Positions 44,099-56,700 of a stretch of 64,000 nucleotides of DNA are shown here, one piece after another. The notes below the pieces were generated by a model. That model was not told the origin of the DNA. It was given only the letters and a program-made list of their open reading frames with translations, and ran no database searches. The stretch spans positions 20,333,047 to 20,397,046 of the forward strand of contig NC_134956.1 in the NCBI RefSeq assembly GCF_965638725.1, read 5' to 3'. Position numbers and translations under genes: made by a program. Origin of the DNA: Aptenodytes patagonicus (taxonomy: Eukaryota; Chordata; Aves; Sphenisciformes; Spheniscidae). Position 1 is the stretch's first letter. Each line of letters starts with the position of its first letter.

Positions 44099-47000
44099 TT
44101 CTCACATAGAGGTCCCTGTTTTCTCAGATTTTTCACATTCTCTTTTTCCAAACAGGAAGGCTGAGCCTTTGCAGAGCCCACATTTCCCTGAGTCCTCAAA
44201 CAGTCTCATTCTTCGGCTGAGGTGAGTTTAAGCGCAGCTGAAGGGGAGCATATAACACACCGAGTGTCTTGGCATGCTCCCGCTTGGTTCAGTCCCGGTC
44301 AGGAGCTGTCGAATCGACTCGTTAGTGGCATCCCCTCGGGGGCCTAGTCTGTCTGGAGGTGTTTTCATTACAAACGTGGCCTTTCTGGGTGCTTACGGCT
44401 ATTTTGTAAAAGTGCACTCAAGACAAATACGGGCTGAGTAAATAGAGCCTTACTCCGAGGATGCTTTAAAAACAAATTGGGATAAGCCAATTTTGACGTG
44501 AAAGTATTAAAAATAACTGGGACGGATCCTTAGCTGTTGTAAACCCGTGTGGCTGGCCTGAAGCATCGCCAGTTTAAACCAGGTGAAGGGATTAGCTTGT
44601 TTTAAATTGTATTTGTATCCTAGAAACTAAAAATGAATGTAAACCAGGAATGATTATTTTCACAATCCCCAGGTGCCCAGAAATTTAAAAATCAAATTAT
44701 CATTTTCAGCTCTAAACCTCCTGATCCTTCAAAAACACGGCAGAGTTGAGGGGAAATAAAAAGGGGGAAGGGAAGAATTTTGTGCAGTTTTATGTAGACT
44801 CGGTAATTTCTTGTAAAAACCATTTTACATAAAAGGTATCATTTATGAAAGGTTGCCAGTCATCAGCCCAGAAGGGCAGTATTATACATTAAGATGGGTA
44901 TGCTATAGACCTATAGCATCCACCCTAATGCCAATATTCTTACTACCAACTTGTGCTAAAACTGGTTTGCAATTAGAAGAGATGTTACACATCTATATGG
45001 CCTTTAGGTGATTACAAAATTGTAATAAAACATTAAGTAAATCCAATTAAATGATTGCTGTTCTTAAAAAAAGTGAAAGGTGAGGAGGTGAATCTCTGAA
45101 TTTCAGCGTCATTACCTCCTAGATAATTGTTCAACTACAAAAGTAGTAAAAATCCACAAAGTGTCTTAAATGTAAATCTTCATCTTGCCCATTTCACAAA
45201 TGCACCAGAATTTCAGAAGTTCTTTTATTTCTTTTGATCTGCTTTGAAGGATAGCCTCATATTAGTTTTCTTAGTTTAAAAGGGTTTTTTGCATAGTTGG
45301 GTTTCTACTGAACCAATTCATTCTGAAACATGTAACATCTCTCTTAGTATTTCTTTCTGTCTTTGCCGGTGCAATACCAAAATTGCCCCAGAGTGCACCT
45401 GGGGACACGAGGGACAGACACCGTGTATAACCCAGCCTAGTGCAGAAGCAGCGTTCCAGCCTTTATCACAATTAACACAGGTATCTTCCCCATTCCTCCA
45501 CGTAGATACTTGTCCAACTGACATCAGCAATACTATCCCAGTGTAAATGAATCTACCTCCTAAGAACTTTCTTCCTTCCATATGAAAGCACCCAGCAGTA
45601 GGATCCAGCGTGGTCACCCTGTAGGCAAGGCTTCAGTGGAGTTACAGCTTTGGCTATGCTTGGGTAGGGTTAGGCTTCTCCCCCAAGAGGGAACCCAAGA
45701 AGTCCCATTTTCAGATCGCCTTCACAAATCCACTAAATACCTTCTACCATAAAAACTCTAATATCAGAATTAGGAAATATCACTCCAAATTAATCATGAT
45801 ACTTTAGATTTGACACAGTACATTAACGATCATCCAAAAGTCCTCAGCTGCTTTAAGAACCCAGAGTGAAATACCTATTTTTAGCTTTCAGTGCAGTTGG
45901 TAGCTCGCTCTGGTTCTTCTCAAAGCCTCAATTTGACTGAAAACTAACTGTCTGTGAGTAGGCATTCAAATAATTATTTGGCCTATTCAAGTGATAATGC
46001 GCTACAGAGTTTACAGATTTTTGAAGACTGAGAATGTGAATACATTAGTTATCTAAAAAGATAATTTTCTCATAAAAGAAATGAGAAAAAGCATATAATG
46101 CGAGACAGGAGAATTAACTTTTTGTCCTAAAAACTCTCTTAATAATGACAGTATCTAATTTGTTTAATCTTTCACACTATGTATCCAACAATGGTCTGAA
46201 TTCAGCGAAGTGGTGCAAGTTTGCTGACTCTCGTACAGGAAGAATACACTTATCTATATCAGATGTTTATACAGATTTATAGTCTAGGGGTGGAAGTTCA
46301 CCCAAGGTATGGAAGACCTCAAATCAGTTGTCTTCAGTGCCTGGAATAACCTGAACACACAGTTCGTGCCAGAATATCTGAATCTCTAAGCTGTAACCTG
46401 GGTTGGGACGCCGTCCTTCTCTCACCCAACATTTCTGCTTTATGTCAATACTTAACATTCAGTGAAGCAGAGGCTGGCCCAAATCATCCTCTTCACAGGC
46501 AACCAGCCCAAGACCCTTCTCAATCTTTTGTCCTCTGTCTTGGGGATTGTACAGAAGGCAGAAGAGGCCCTTCCTGCTTGTATTTGCATTAATTTGGGTC
46601 TACCCAACTACCATTTATGGTTTTTTTAAGTTGCAAAGATCTTTGTAAATTACTTCTAAGTTTTCTACCTCTCTCTCTGATGTGGCTGGAGTTGGCCAGT
46701 GTCTTCAGAAGTTACCAGCTGCGGGCTGGCTGAGAAACGGAGGCTTTGTACCTGCAACTCTCACTGAGACTGTAAAACCCAGCTGGGATCTGAAGTGTAA
46801 CGGGCGTAGCAAGTCTGGGCACCCACCAGTATGATTCTAGATCATATAGACAGCAGTTTGCGTAATTGTGTAACATACAGAAAATGAAAGGCAATTCTGA
46901 CTGCTATCCGCAAGTCTCACACTTGTAGTTGCCTTCGGAGATGTCCATGAGGCTGCTGCTTGCATGAACTTGTAGGCAAGCCTGAGAGGTCGGCACGTAT

Positions 47001-47224
47001 CTGCACCAGCATGGGCAAGGAGGCAGCGTGGAGAGCAGCAGCAGCACGTCCACCCGCAGCCACGCAGCAGCCGGTTGTACAAGGAACTGCTTACCGTGAA
47101 GGGGACGGCTTGCCATCCACAGTTCAGAGTGAGCCACAATGGTCTTTCTTCATGATTACCGCACCCCAGGCTCACGTCTGGCCTCTTCTGACATCAAATA
47201 AACTAATTAATTTTAAAAAAGCCT

Positions 47225-47700
47225 TAAGAGACGTGCAGATTTTAGGATTAGAAGAGGCACTGTAGTCTGAATTCCTACTAAATCAAGCCATAAATTTCAT
47301 TAGTGAATCCTAAATATAGAGAGATAAGTCGTGTTTTAAACTAGCACATATCTCAAGAGAAATAAAGCATTGACTTAAAACAACGAAGAATTTACCACCT
47401 CCCTCAGCAAACTGTTCCAACTCTTAAAGCCTCGTTTCCTCTTTGAATTTCACTGATTTGGACCAGCAGGTGATATTATGCCCTCTAATATCAGGAATTT
47501 TCACCTTCTGCTTGTAATTATAAGCTGGGAACACATTCCACGACACCTGTTTATTAACATTGAGCCCTCTTAGTCTCTTGCTACGAAGCGACATTTTTAT
47601 CACCATCAAATTATTCTGGTAGCTCATCTCCAAGCCCTTTCCAAGAGATCAACAAACTTTATAAAGTTTCTGGCATGATTTCAGGAATATTCTCACCCCA
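47225..47700 (-). mobile_element. Old CR1-type retroposon 3' region
   Basis: Successive plus-strand blocks match, in order, the remembered antisense consensus of older sauropsid CR1 elements: a TTTTAG...TCTGAATTCCT start, CATAAATTTCATTAGTGAATCC, GAATTTACCAC then CAGCAAACTGTTCCAA, CCCTCTAATATCAGGAATTTT, CTTAGTCTCTTGCT, TAGCTCATCTCCAAGCCC and TTTCCAAGAGATCAACA. Divergence is high, indicating an ancient copy. The sense strand is minus. The left end is clearer than the right. Confidence 0.75.
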
Positions 47701-50700
47701 TACAATTAACCACACAGCTCTCTCCTTAGTTATATATTCTTGCAGACCGAGTCAACTATCAGCGTATAAACAGAAACAGCCTTGTGAATACACTAATGAA
47801 AACGAAAGAGATTCGCAAAAATCTTCAGCAACAAAAAAGCATCTCAAAGTGTTTTTATTACTGAGGTCAGACAAGAATAGTTGTAATGAGCTGCTGTACT
47901 AGCGGTATGTTCCTAGTGCTCCTTGTGTCTACTACGCTGCTTTTCAGTGCTGCCGTTGTCATAGTAGTCCATGAAGAACCTTATGTAAGGAAAAAGATGA
48001 TGGTTCTGCAGTATGTTAAAAAAGAGCATTTTACAGATAAGTGCTAATGTTCTAGATTAGAGATTCTTACTCCCTTACTCTGCCCTGGATCATGTAACTG
48101 CATGAATCATTTTGATTGCGAAGTACACGTTCTCCCGTCAGCTCAGAGGGATTGAAGTGGAATATTACAGTCTACTCATGAAACAGTGGCAGCGGTAGAA
48201 CAAGAAAAAGCTGCGAACATACAAACAAAGCTAACAATTTCTAGTTGCTCTTGAAAAATTATTCCTTTGACTTGTACACAGATTTTCTTTAGACTTGTAC
48301 ACATCCGTGTGGCTGCATTTGCAAAGTCCAGGGCAGCACAATTCTGAATGATTCAGCGGGAACTGCAGATTTATGTGATGGGCGGGGACTCAATGCCTTT
48401 CTGTAATTTTCAGATATGTCTTTAAAAATTGTAGATTTTTTGCCAAGAAGATGCAGTACTGGTTTGGGGAGTTAGCTGGACTTCGGGGCAACATTCTTTC
48501 AACCTTTTTTCTTCGTACTGATTGCTTTTGGTAGGAAATTTCTTTCCTTTGCATGCCAAAATGGGTTAGTAGCTGCAAGCTGTGGGTAGGGGACCGGCTG
48601 GTGGAGCCACGCTCTTTCCCTGCACACTTGAACCTACTGAGTGAGGTAGCTTTTCATTGAGATGGGACTTACTGGGCCATGGGGGAAGGAGATGGAAATG
48701 CTTCCACAGCCATAGAGATCTACTAAATGCAAGAACTGCAGGCGGGTTATTCAGGAGGGCATCATTGTAGCTCTGCTCCCACCGCAGACAGGCGATTTAT
48801 CATATGCCTCACAATGGGAGCCAGCTAGCGCACGTTTTGTAAGCCTGTATTTAATAAATCAACCAGCCCACGGTTTATTTATTAAATAAACCCTCCCTCG
48901 TGGGTCCCTCTGGTCCCTGCCACTTCTGCCTGTACCCTCAGTGGGTCCGTGCCTGCAGCCCACCCTGGTGCCTGCACACCCTGGGCCATGCTGCCTGCGT
49001 AGGTGCCCCTGCCTCCCACACCTCCCCAGGCGCCGCGCAAGTCTCCTCTGTGCCCCTCATCACGGAAACCAGTGGTAGCACTATGAATGCTGCTAATACC
49101 TGGCTTCCCGCTATCTCCAAGGGGACCAAGAAGAGGTCACTTGTTCGCTTTTTATTTACTGTACTTGTGCTGCATGGCTTCCTTGGATTGCCTACAGCGA
49201 GCAGGCAGAAGTTTTTTTTCTCCTTAACACACAGTTTAGTTTCTGTTTTGGTTCTAGTTCTTCGCTGGAACGCGGTGCTGGCCAGCAAAAGGATACAGGG
49301 TGGGCTGTGCTCCTGCCCCTATTAGCATATTAAGTCAGGAAAGAATTACCCTCAGAGGCAACACCCAGAAACAACAGTCAGTCGTTTGGTTTTTACATCC
49401 TGGGTGTTGCAAATTCCCAGAATCAACTGGGCATTTCACCCCTAAAATCCCTTGTCCTGCACCTTCATTCTGTCCCGCTGTCTTCATGAGGCACACGATG
49501 GCCGTAGCTTTTCTCCTGTTAATTTGGGGTATTTATGGTAGGTCTGAGGTGTGTGGCAGGGTGTGGGGGTGTGATCTGCAGGGAGGGAAGTAGAGGCAAT
49601 AGTGCAGGTGGGACCACGTTCCTGTACATCCCGCTGGATGGGGCGTTCACCACTGCTAATGGGGAATTAGCAGCTTCATGGCTCTCCAGCCTTCCCTGCT
49701 GCTCTGAACGTTGGTCATCCAAGGCAGAGACATGGAGCACACATACACAGAAGGATCTCACCCACCTTCTGCTCTGTCTTGGCCTTCAGGTCACCCATGA
49801 GGTTTTTTTTTTCCTCCTACTTTCTCTCCCACTTTCCTCATGTTTGTCTTTTTCTCTCTCCCCTGTACTTTGTGCTGCTTCATCTTTCACTGCCACAAAA
49901 AGGTGGGTATTCCCAGCACAGCACAGCTGAGGTGCCTCCAGGACGTGCAGTACCACTGATTTCCTTTTTCTCCCTTTCATCTGTATGCAAGATTGCTCAG
50001 AAAGGTGAAAATTCCAGTGAAATGGCATGTTAGCAAAAAGCATGCATTAAAAACCCTGTGGGGATGGCTGCAAAATGCTTCCCCTCACCACAGCCACCTC
50101 CAACATGGAAACTTCACAGACTACTCTCTTAAGTACCAACTTGGAAAATTACAATGTCTCTCTAGTGACTTACATTCTGAGAATCCCAAAGCACTCAGTA
50201 AATTGCATTCTCCTGAACTACTTCAGCTGTGGCTGGGGTACAACCAGATCTGGGGTGACAAGTGGCAGCCGTTTAACTTCGCATGCCCACATTAAAGAAC
50301 AACTCTGGCCTAGAAAAGAAAAAGAACCCCACCCAATGGCTTGGTGGTGGTGGGTTTTTTGGGTTTTTTTCTTAGGATGCAGAAAATAAAGTGCTAATGT
50401 GGAGCTTAGGTCTATTTGGGCTATTCTCAGGAAAAGCCATGGAGTCTTCAGCATCACTCAGAAGTCAGCATCTTGGTTTTATCTTTTAGCCGAACGTGGG
50501 GGACCCTGACAAACAGACTTGCGAGTCCCGCACACTCAAGTGAGGGCGCTGTCGTGGGCTGCAGTCCTGCAAACACTTTAACCGCTGGCTTGGCTGGGTT
50601 AGTCTGACCGAGAGGTTCATGCAAACCCTGGGGTCAGGGCAGGAGGAGGTGGCTGCGGGCAGGAGGCAGGCAGGGCCTGGCTGCCTCTGCAGCTCAACGC

Positions 50701-53700
50701 GCCCACCAAGCCCTGGCTTTCGAGGGAAGAGTGTGACCTACTGCATCACCTCCTAAAGACAAGCTGCTACAAAGGACAAATTATCCACCTCACCCTCCTA
50801 CTCCCTGCTCTGTTCCTCCGCCAGCTCACTTTTCAAGAGCCACTAGTGCAAAGGGCAGCTAATTATTCCAGGAATTCAAATTGGTTGCTTTTATGGTAAA
50901 GATCAAACAAAAACAAAGCCCCAGCAACGCGGGCTGGTGTTGGCTGCCTGCCTCTGCAGCTAGCCGAGTGCTGGGAAGATGCATTTCATCCTCCAAACAG
51001 CTCGTTTTCTGGGTAGAAGTAACTAGACCACAGATGGGGAGGAATGGAGGGAGAGGAGGATGAGGATGGCACGAGGACAAGGGAAATGAAACAGCAAAAA
51101 GGAGCGTGGTTGGGGTATGAGAGGTGAAAGCTGCAGTGGAGGTTGTCTGTGGTCTGCTATGCAGCCCGGCAGCGCCCTCGGCAGCAGCTCTGCCGTCTCA
51201 AAACCGCTTTACTGGGTGCTGCCTATTGTCTTAATTCTGTCTCCTGGGTCACCTTGGGGCATGGCACGGGGGTTCGGGCTGTGCACACCTGGTGGGCTCA
51301 TCTCTCCCTACCACAGACCAGCCTCGCTCGCCAATGTCCCCAGGCTGAGCACATGGACCTGCACCACCTATTTCACTGCCCAGGTCCACACAGTGCATTT
51401 TCCCCTTCTACTGAGTATGTCAAAACAGCAAAGACAGCCCAGGGACATGTGGCGATGACATTTTCCATTTCCCCAAAAGCCAACATCTCTGTCGCCGAAG
51501 GAGCCTCCCTCCTGTGACCAGGGTCCCACAGAGACAGCCTTGCCCGAGGGTAACACAGTTGTGGTGAATGGCTGAATAAGACCATAACATCGTTTCTTGT
51601 TGCCTTGACAATATGCCTGAGCTCAAGAGATCTCTTTTAACCCTGTGCTGGGGTAATACCAGCTGATGAAACCCTGCTGGAAACAGGGCAAGCGACTAGA
51701 CTCGCAAAACCAAGTTTTCACACGTGTGGTAGGATCATTAGGATAAGTGGGCTTTTGCCCCCGGAGAGGAGCTGGCTGTTTGCCCAGGAAGAGTCTCCAG
51801 TCTCTCACTCTAAAGGCTGGATTTTCAAGTACTATATAGCAAATCCCTTCCCAGTACACCGCTATTTTTTGAAAATAGGGCTTGAAAACACAAAAATAAC
51901 CCCAAATGTTCAAAACGCTCATGTTCTTTAACTAGAGCCTCATGCAAAAACTGCTGAGTCTGAAGATGATCTGCAGCCAACTTCCACAGGCTTCAGGGCT
52001 GTATAACCAGCAGGTTGTTTCTTACAGAGAGCTGTAATTCGTATTTTGCAAAGTGCTGTTTCTTTTACATTGCTATTAATTCCAATCATGGCACATCTAA
52101 TTTAGGAATTCCTCGGTGACCAATATATTTCAGTGCCACGACAGCAGCGTGAAGCAGTGAGAAACCAGTTAAACGTGGTTTCCTAAGCTCAGTCCATTAC
52201 TTGCTCTCCGGGGAACAGCACCATTTCCTAAAGCAACTTTTCCCTTGATCGCTCCATGTAGCGGCTCCATGAATAAATCAGAAATGGGCTTTCTTATGAC
52301 CGTCGTTGCCCAGCCAGGATTGTCCTGCAGTGCTGGAGGTTCGAGCACTTCTCCGTTTCTGAGAAGCATTGAGACATCTGCTCGAGGTCCCTCAACGCAT
52401 GGTTGCATGAACAACCGACTGTCTTCAGACCTGTCGGATGCATCGAGAGCGGAACTGGCAGGTACTGCTCCAGCTCTTTCTAAATCCAACTCTTTCTAAA
52501 CGCAGTTACTCAACTTCCTGCAGCAAGGCAGAGCGATTACACTACAGATGATGAAATATTTCCTTCAGTTTACCCTAAATTCCAGCGAGTGATGTAACGA
52601 GCAATCCCTTAGTTTTGCATCGCCGAACACGGTAAAGAGCAGGAACAAATCAGTTCTCAGTGGATCACTCGGGTATTTAAATCCCCCAGTAAAACCTTTT
52701 CTGTTTCACCTATTTCAGTTCCCTTTCACGTCTGCCATCGTGGTGTCCTTACATGCTTCATCCTGCCAAGGTTAATAGTCAGAGCTGGGACAGTTCCAGC
52801 TCATTTCATTGTCTTGTCTGAGATGACATTTTAAGCAGCAAGTGCTTTGTGTTTAACTGTCGTAATGTCAAGTGACTTACCTCTTGTAGCCAATGCTGAT
52901 ATCTTGTTCAGTCAGAAATCTGCTAAATGGCTTGTTCACATAATTACGATAATTGCCTCGGAGAAAAGATAGAGGATTGTATCTTCCATTGAAGAAAATG
53001 CATAACTGTTAGCCTACGCTGACCTTTTCCTGCTGTTTACTTCTCCTGTGTGAATGAACGCTATTAGCTGAAACTTCCCCATGTCTGCTCCTTGTTCTGC
53101 CCTTCCCGATTACAGCTTGGTGTGACATGGCCAGCAATTTGCATGGATTTAAAAAAAAAGCAGGAGCAATTTTCATGGACATGGATTTTACTTTTCCTTA
53201 ACTGCATAAACAGGATATTCTGTTGAAAATAAGGCTAAATGGAGCAACATATTCAATCGTGCACATAATTTTCTCCAACTGAATAGTCCTGTCTGCTTAA
53301 CGTTAAACACAAACTTAGGGGAAAACAAAGTAAAGTGTGTGTTTCAATAAATCAGGAACTTAAAGACATCACTCCATACATTATCATCTTTATTGGCATC
53401 TTAAACAACTTCCTCTACCAGAAAAGTTGCCCAGAATGAGGACGGGAAGAGCAAGCTTTGCCACAGCCAAACCCTAACTTGAGTTCAACCAGCAGCATCC
53501 AGGAATTAACTCCTCATCCCCAGGGAGCTGTGGCTTTCCTTTGACCTTGGGAGGGCTATGGTTGTTTATGCTTCTTCCTCTAATCCAACATAAGCCGGAG
53601 AAGCTCTTGAGGTTTCTATGTACAAGGACAAATTCATCACGACTCTCTCAGTAGCAGGACACAGCAATCCCCTGCAGAAGAAACACCAGCTCCCTTCGCC

Positions 53701-56700
53701 TCGGCTTCCCCACTGCAGCTCCCAGCATGCTGGATGCCTGCTGTTATCTGCAGCCCCCCTCTTTGCTATGCCCTAACAGTTCTCCATTTAAACAACTGAA
53801 AGCTTCAGTTCTTCAGGATCTGTTTGTCCTCAGATCCACAGGCTGTCAAGAGACACCGAAATAGGCTGCAGCGGGCAAAAGCTGTGGCTGCAGTGCCGGG
53901 AAGCCTTTGAAGTTGACATCACTTGGGTTGGAGGTGTTTTGAACTGCGGAGAGGAAGCGATATAAAAAGAAAAGGCTTTTATTCTGACAGTCAAGCTTAA
54001 GCCTGCCCTTACTGTATGTAAAGTGCAAACTCGAAACTTAAAGAGGGAAAAATAAAAGGGATGGATTCAGCGGACAGTCGGGTTTGACTCCAGCTCAGCT
54101 GTCAGAGGAATAAAGCCTTTGAAAAAGAACAAACCAAATCCTCAGTTCTTTCCCCCAGCGCCAGCCCCAACCGTTGCAGCTTCAAAGGCTGGGCTATGCC
54201 ATGGAGGTCCCGGAGGGGAGAGCGGGGCTGCCCCAGCGCCTCGGCTGCTGCTCGAGCCCTTTGCACGCCGTGCCGTGCCACGCCACGGCTCTTTGCTCAA
54301 CACCATGGGACCCCCAGGCTGGTCCGGCTCCCCTGGTCAGGCTGCTGCCCACCTGCAACCCCAGACTTCCAAGGGAAGGAGGCCTCGTTCCCCGGCCCTG
54401 CCCGACAGTGTTTCTCCCCTTTGGGGTTACTCTCACGGCAGTGCTGTGTTTGGGTCAGCGCCACCTCTTGTGTGCTTGTTTGGGAAATGAGTGAGTAATT
54501 GCTGTCTCCACTTTGTACCTCCAGCATCTGCTTCTACGCTTCCAGACATGTGCTGGTGCTCCAGGCGTGGGGGGTGACCTTAGCGTCAGAGCTTGCTTGG
54601 CGGTCTGCTTTGGCTCCAGAGGCAAAGGTGTGTTAAGAAAATTTGCATGTAGAGACAGCAAATTGAATAGGCAGAGCTGGATGTCAAGGAAAAAAAGAAA
54701 GCGGCTCATAATTACTTGGATTGTATTTGCCTTTCCAAAGGGCATAATATTTTATGTGATTCATTAAGATTAGAGCCCTGGATGTATCCATGAGGGCTGT
54801 GTTAGTATGGAAATTAATCAGTTTAAGGCGCATGGCTGAGTTTTGATGGTGGTTCCCGTGAGGCTGTACAGGCTAGCCCTTGGGTGACACGAAGGCGCTA
54901 GTGCTCGGCACAGCATGGCCGGCTCCAGCCTGCACCAGGGGCTCGCTCTGCTGCCGATGCGATAGCCAAGGGTGCTGGCAATCCCAACCGCAAGCTCGGC
55001 TTGCTGGGGCAGGAGGAGGGAGAGCAGCGGTCCCGTGCCCCACCACTCAGCAGTGCAGCGCTGGGAGTGAGCAAGCCCCGAGGTATTTGTGTGCTCCTGC
55101 CTCAGCCCTTGTGGTGTTTTAACAGTGACCAAAGCAGATAAATTAAAGGGAGAGCACTGAACCGCTGCTGCTCCTGCTGCTGTAATCTTGCATGCCGGTA
55201 TTTTTGGTCCCAATCCCCACAGCCGGTGCTTCTCCGTTTGTAATGGCCAGGATGGGATCAGTGAGGCAGCGGGTAGGATGCTCTGGCCTGGTGAGCTGCA
55301 GAGATCAGGTCTTGAGGGTGCTGGTCCTTTCGCAGGCTGGACTGCAGCAGGAATAGCCGCTGCCTTCGGTGCTGGGTCGCATACAGGCAGGAGGCAGGTC
55401 CAGCTCTGGGCTGTGGGATGCTGCACGCTGGATACAGTACGTGACCATCTCTGCACCCCGAACTGGCCCTTCCTGACACGGTATCTAGTCATAGCTGGGA
55501 GAAACTAATTCACATTTTGAAGTTCTCTGAATTAAAAAAAAAAAAAAAAAAATATTTCAAGGTATTTTTAAGATTGCTGTATAATAAACTCAAAGATTTA
55601 TTACTGTTATATTCCTGCATAACTGCAAAGTCCGCAAGTAATTGCAGCTTTACAGCAGCCTAACCTTTCAAGTATTTGTACTTCACATTGCATCCTTACC
55701 AGGGATAAGAGATAACTGCACTCATCTGCAAAATGCCTTGGGTAAGACAAGATCATCAGGAAAATGGCAAAAAGTAAGGTGCATGCTCCATGTTGCACTG
55801 ACTGCCCTGTCACTTTTGCTCAGTTTATTAGCAGAAAACATACTTTTACTGTGCTCCTGCCTTCAGATTTAATTTACTGCAGGAGGTGCACAGCCACAGA
55901 GTTTTTTTTGCTCTTTTCACTTTGCGATACGATACTGATCACTCTGAAAAAAGCCTTTTCTCTCTGCCGGCCCGTTGGCAGCAGCAATTCTACCCGGTGA
56001 CGCAGGGAAGGAGAATAGCTGCGTGTTCCCAGTGTCTCCAGCCTGACCTAATCCTTTAGTTAAACGAGGCTGCTGCAAGCATCCATGGGACAACATTTCT
56101 TTTGGCGTAAAGCAAATCTCTGGCAAGTTTGCTCAGTAAGATCTCACAGACTTTCCACAAACATATTCCTGACGTAGCAGGAATCGGGGGACGATGCCAA
56201 AGACCTTTACAAAGGTGGCATTAGCTTTGTTCTTCCATACAGAAACGGAGCTTTTCTACAAACTTCAATATTTCTTTTTGATCAGAAAGGTCCCACCTTG
56301 GTCTTTCTGGCACAACCGTCTCTCTCCAACACTAAATCTTAGCTTTTCAACTAATCAGTTGAAAAGACTGACGGAAACTGCGTGGCTGTAAGAGGAGGAA
56401 GTGCTAAGGTTGTTGCTTTTGTTTCCAAAGCATGAAATAAGGTATTGAATAATGAGTTTTTCCTTGTGTTGCTTGAGCTCTGTGGGGAGATTGCTACAGC
56501 TGATTCCTAGTCGTGTATTTAACACACGTACAGGCAAGGTCACTTGGTCACACATCAGGTACGGGAGCCCCGTGTGTCCTTTGTGCAAAGAGAATTAGAA
56601 GCAAAAAAACACAAGCACTGATCTCTGAGTTCATCAGAAACCCAGCCAGAAAGAGCCTGCGGAATAAATGCTGTAATCCCTCATCTCCCGGGGATGGAGC

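Noticed and set aside
48855-48897. ATTTAATAAAT/ATTTATTAAAT inverted pair
   Set aside because: Simple AT-rich words; a short hairpin of this kind is expected by chance.
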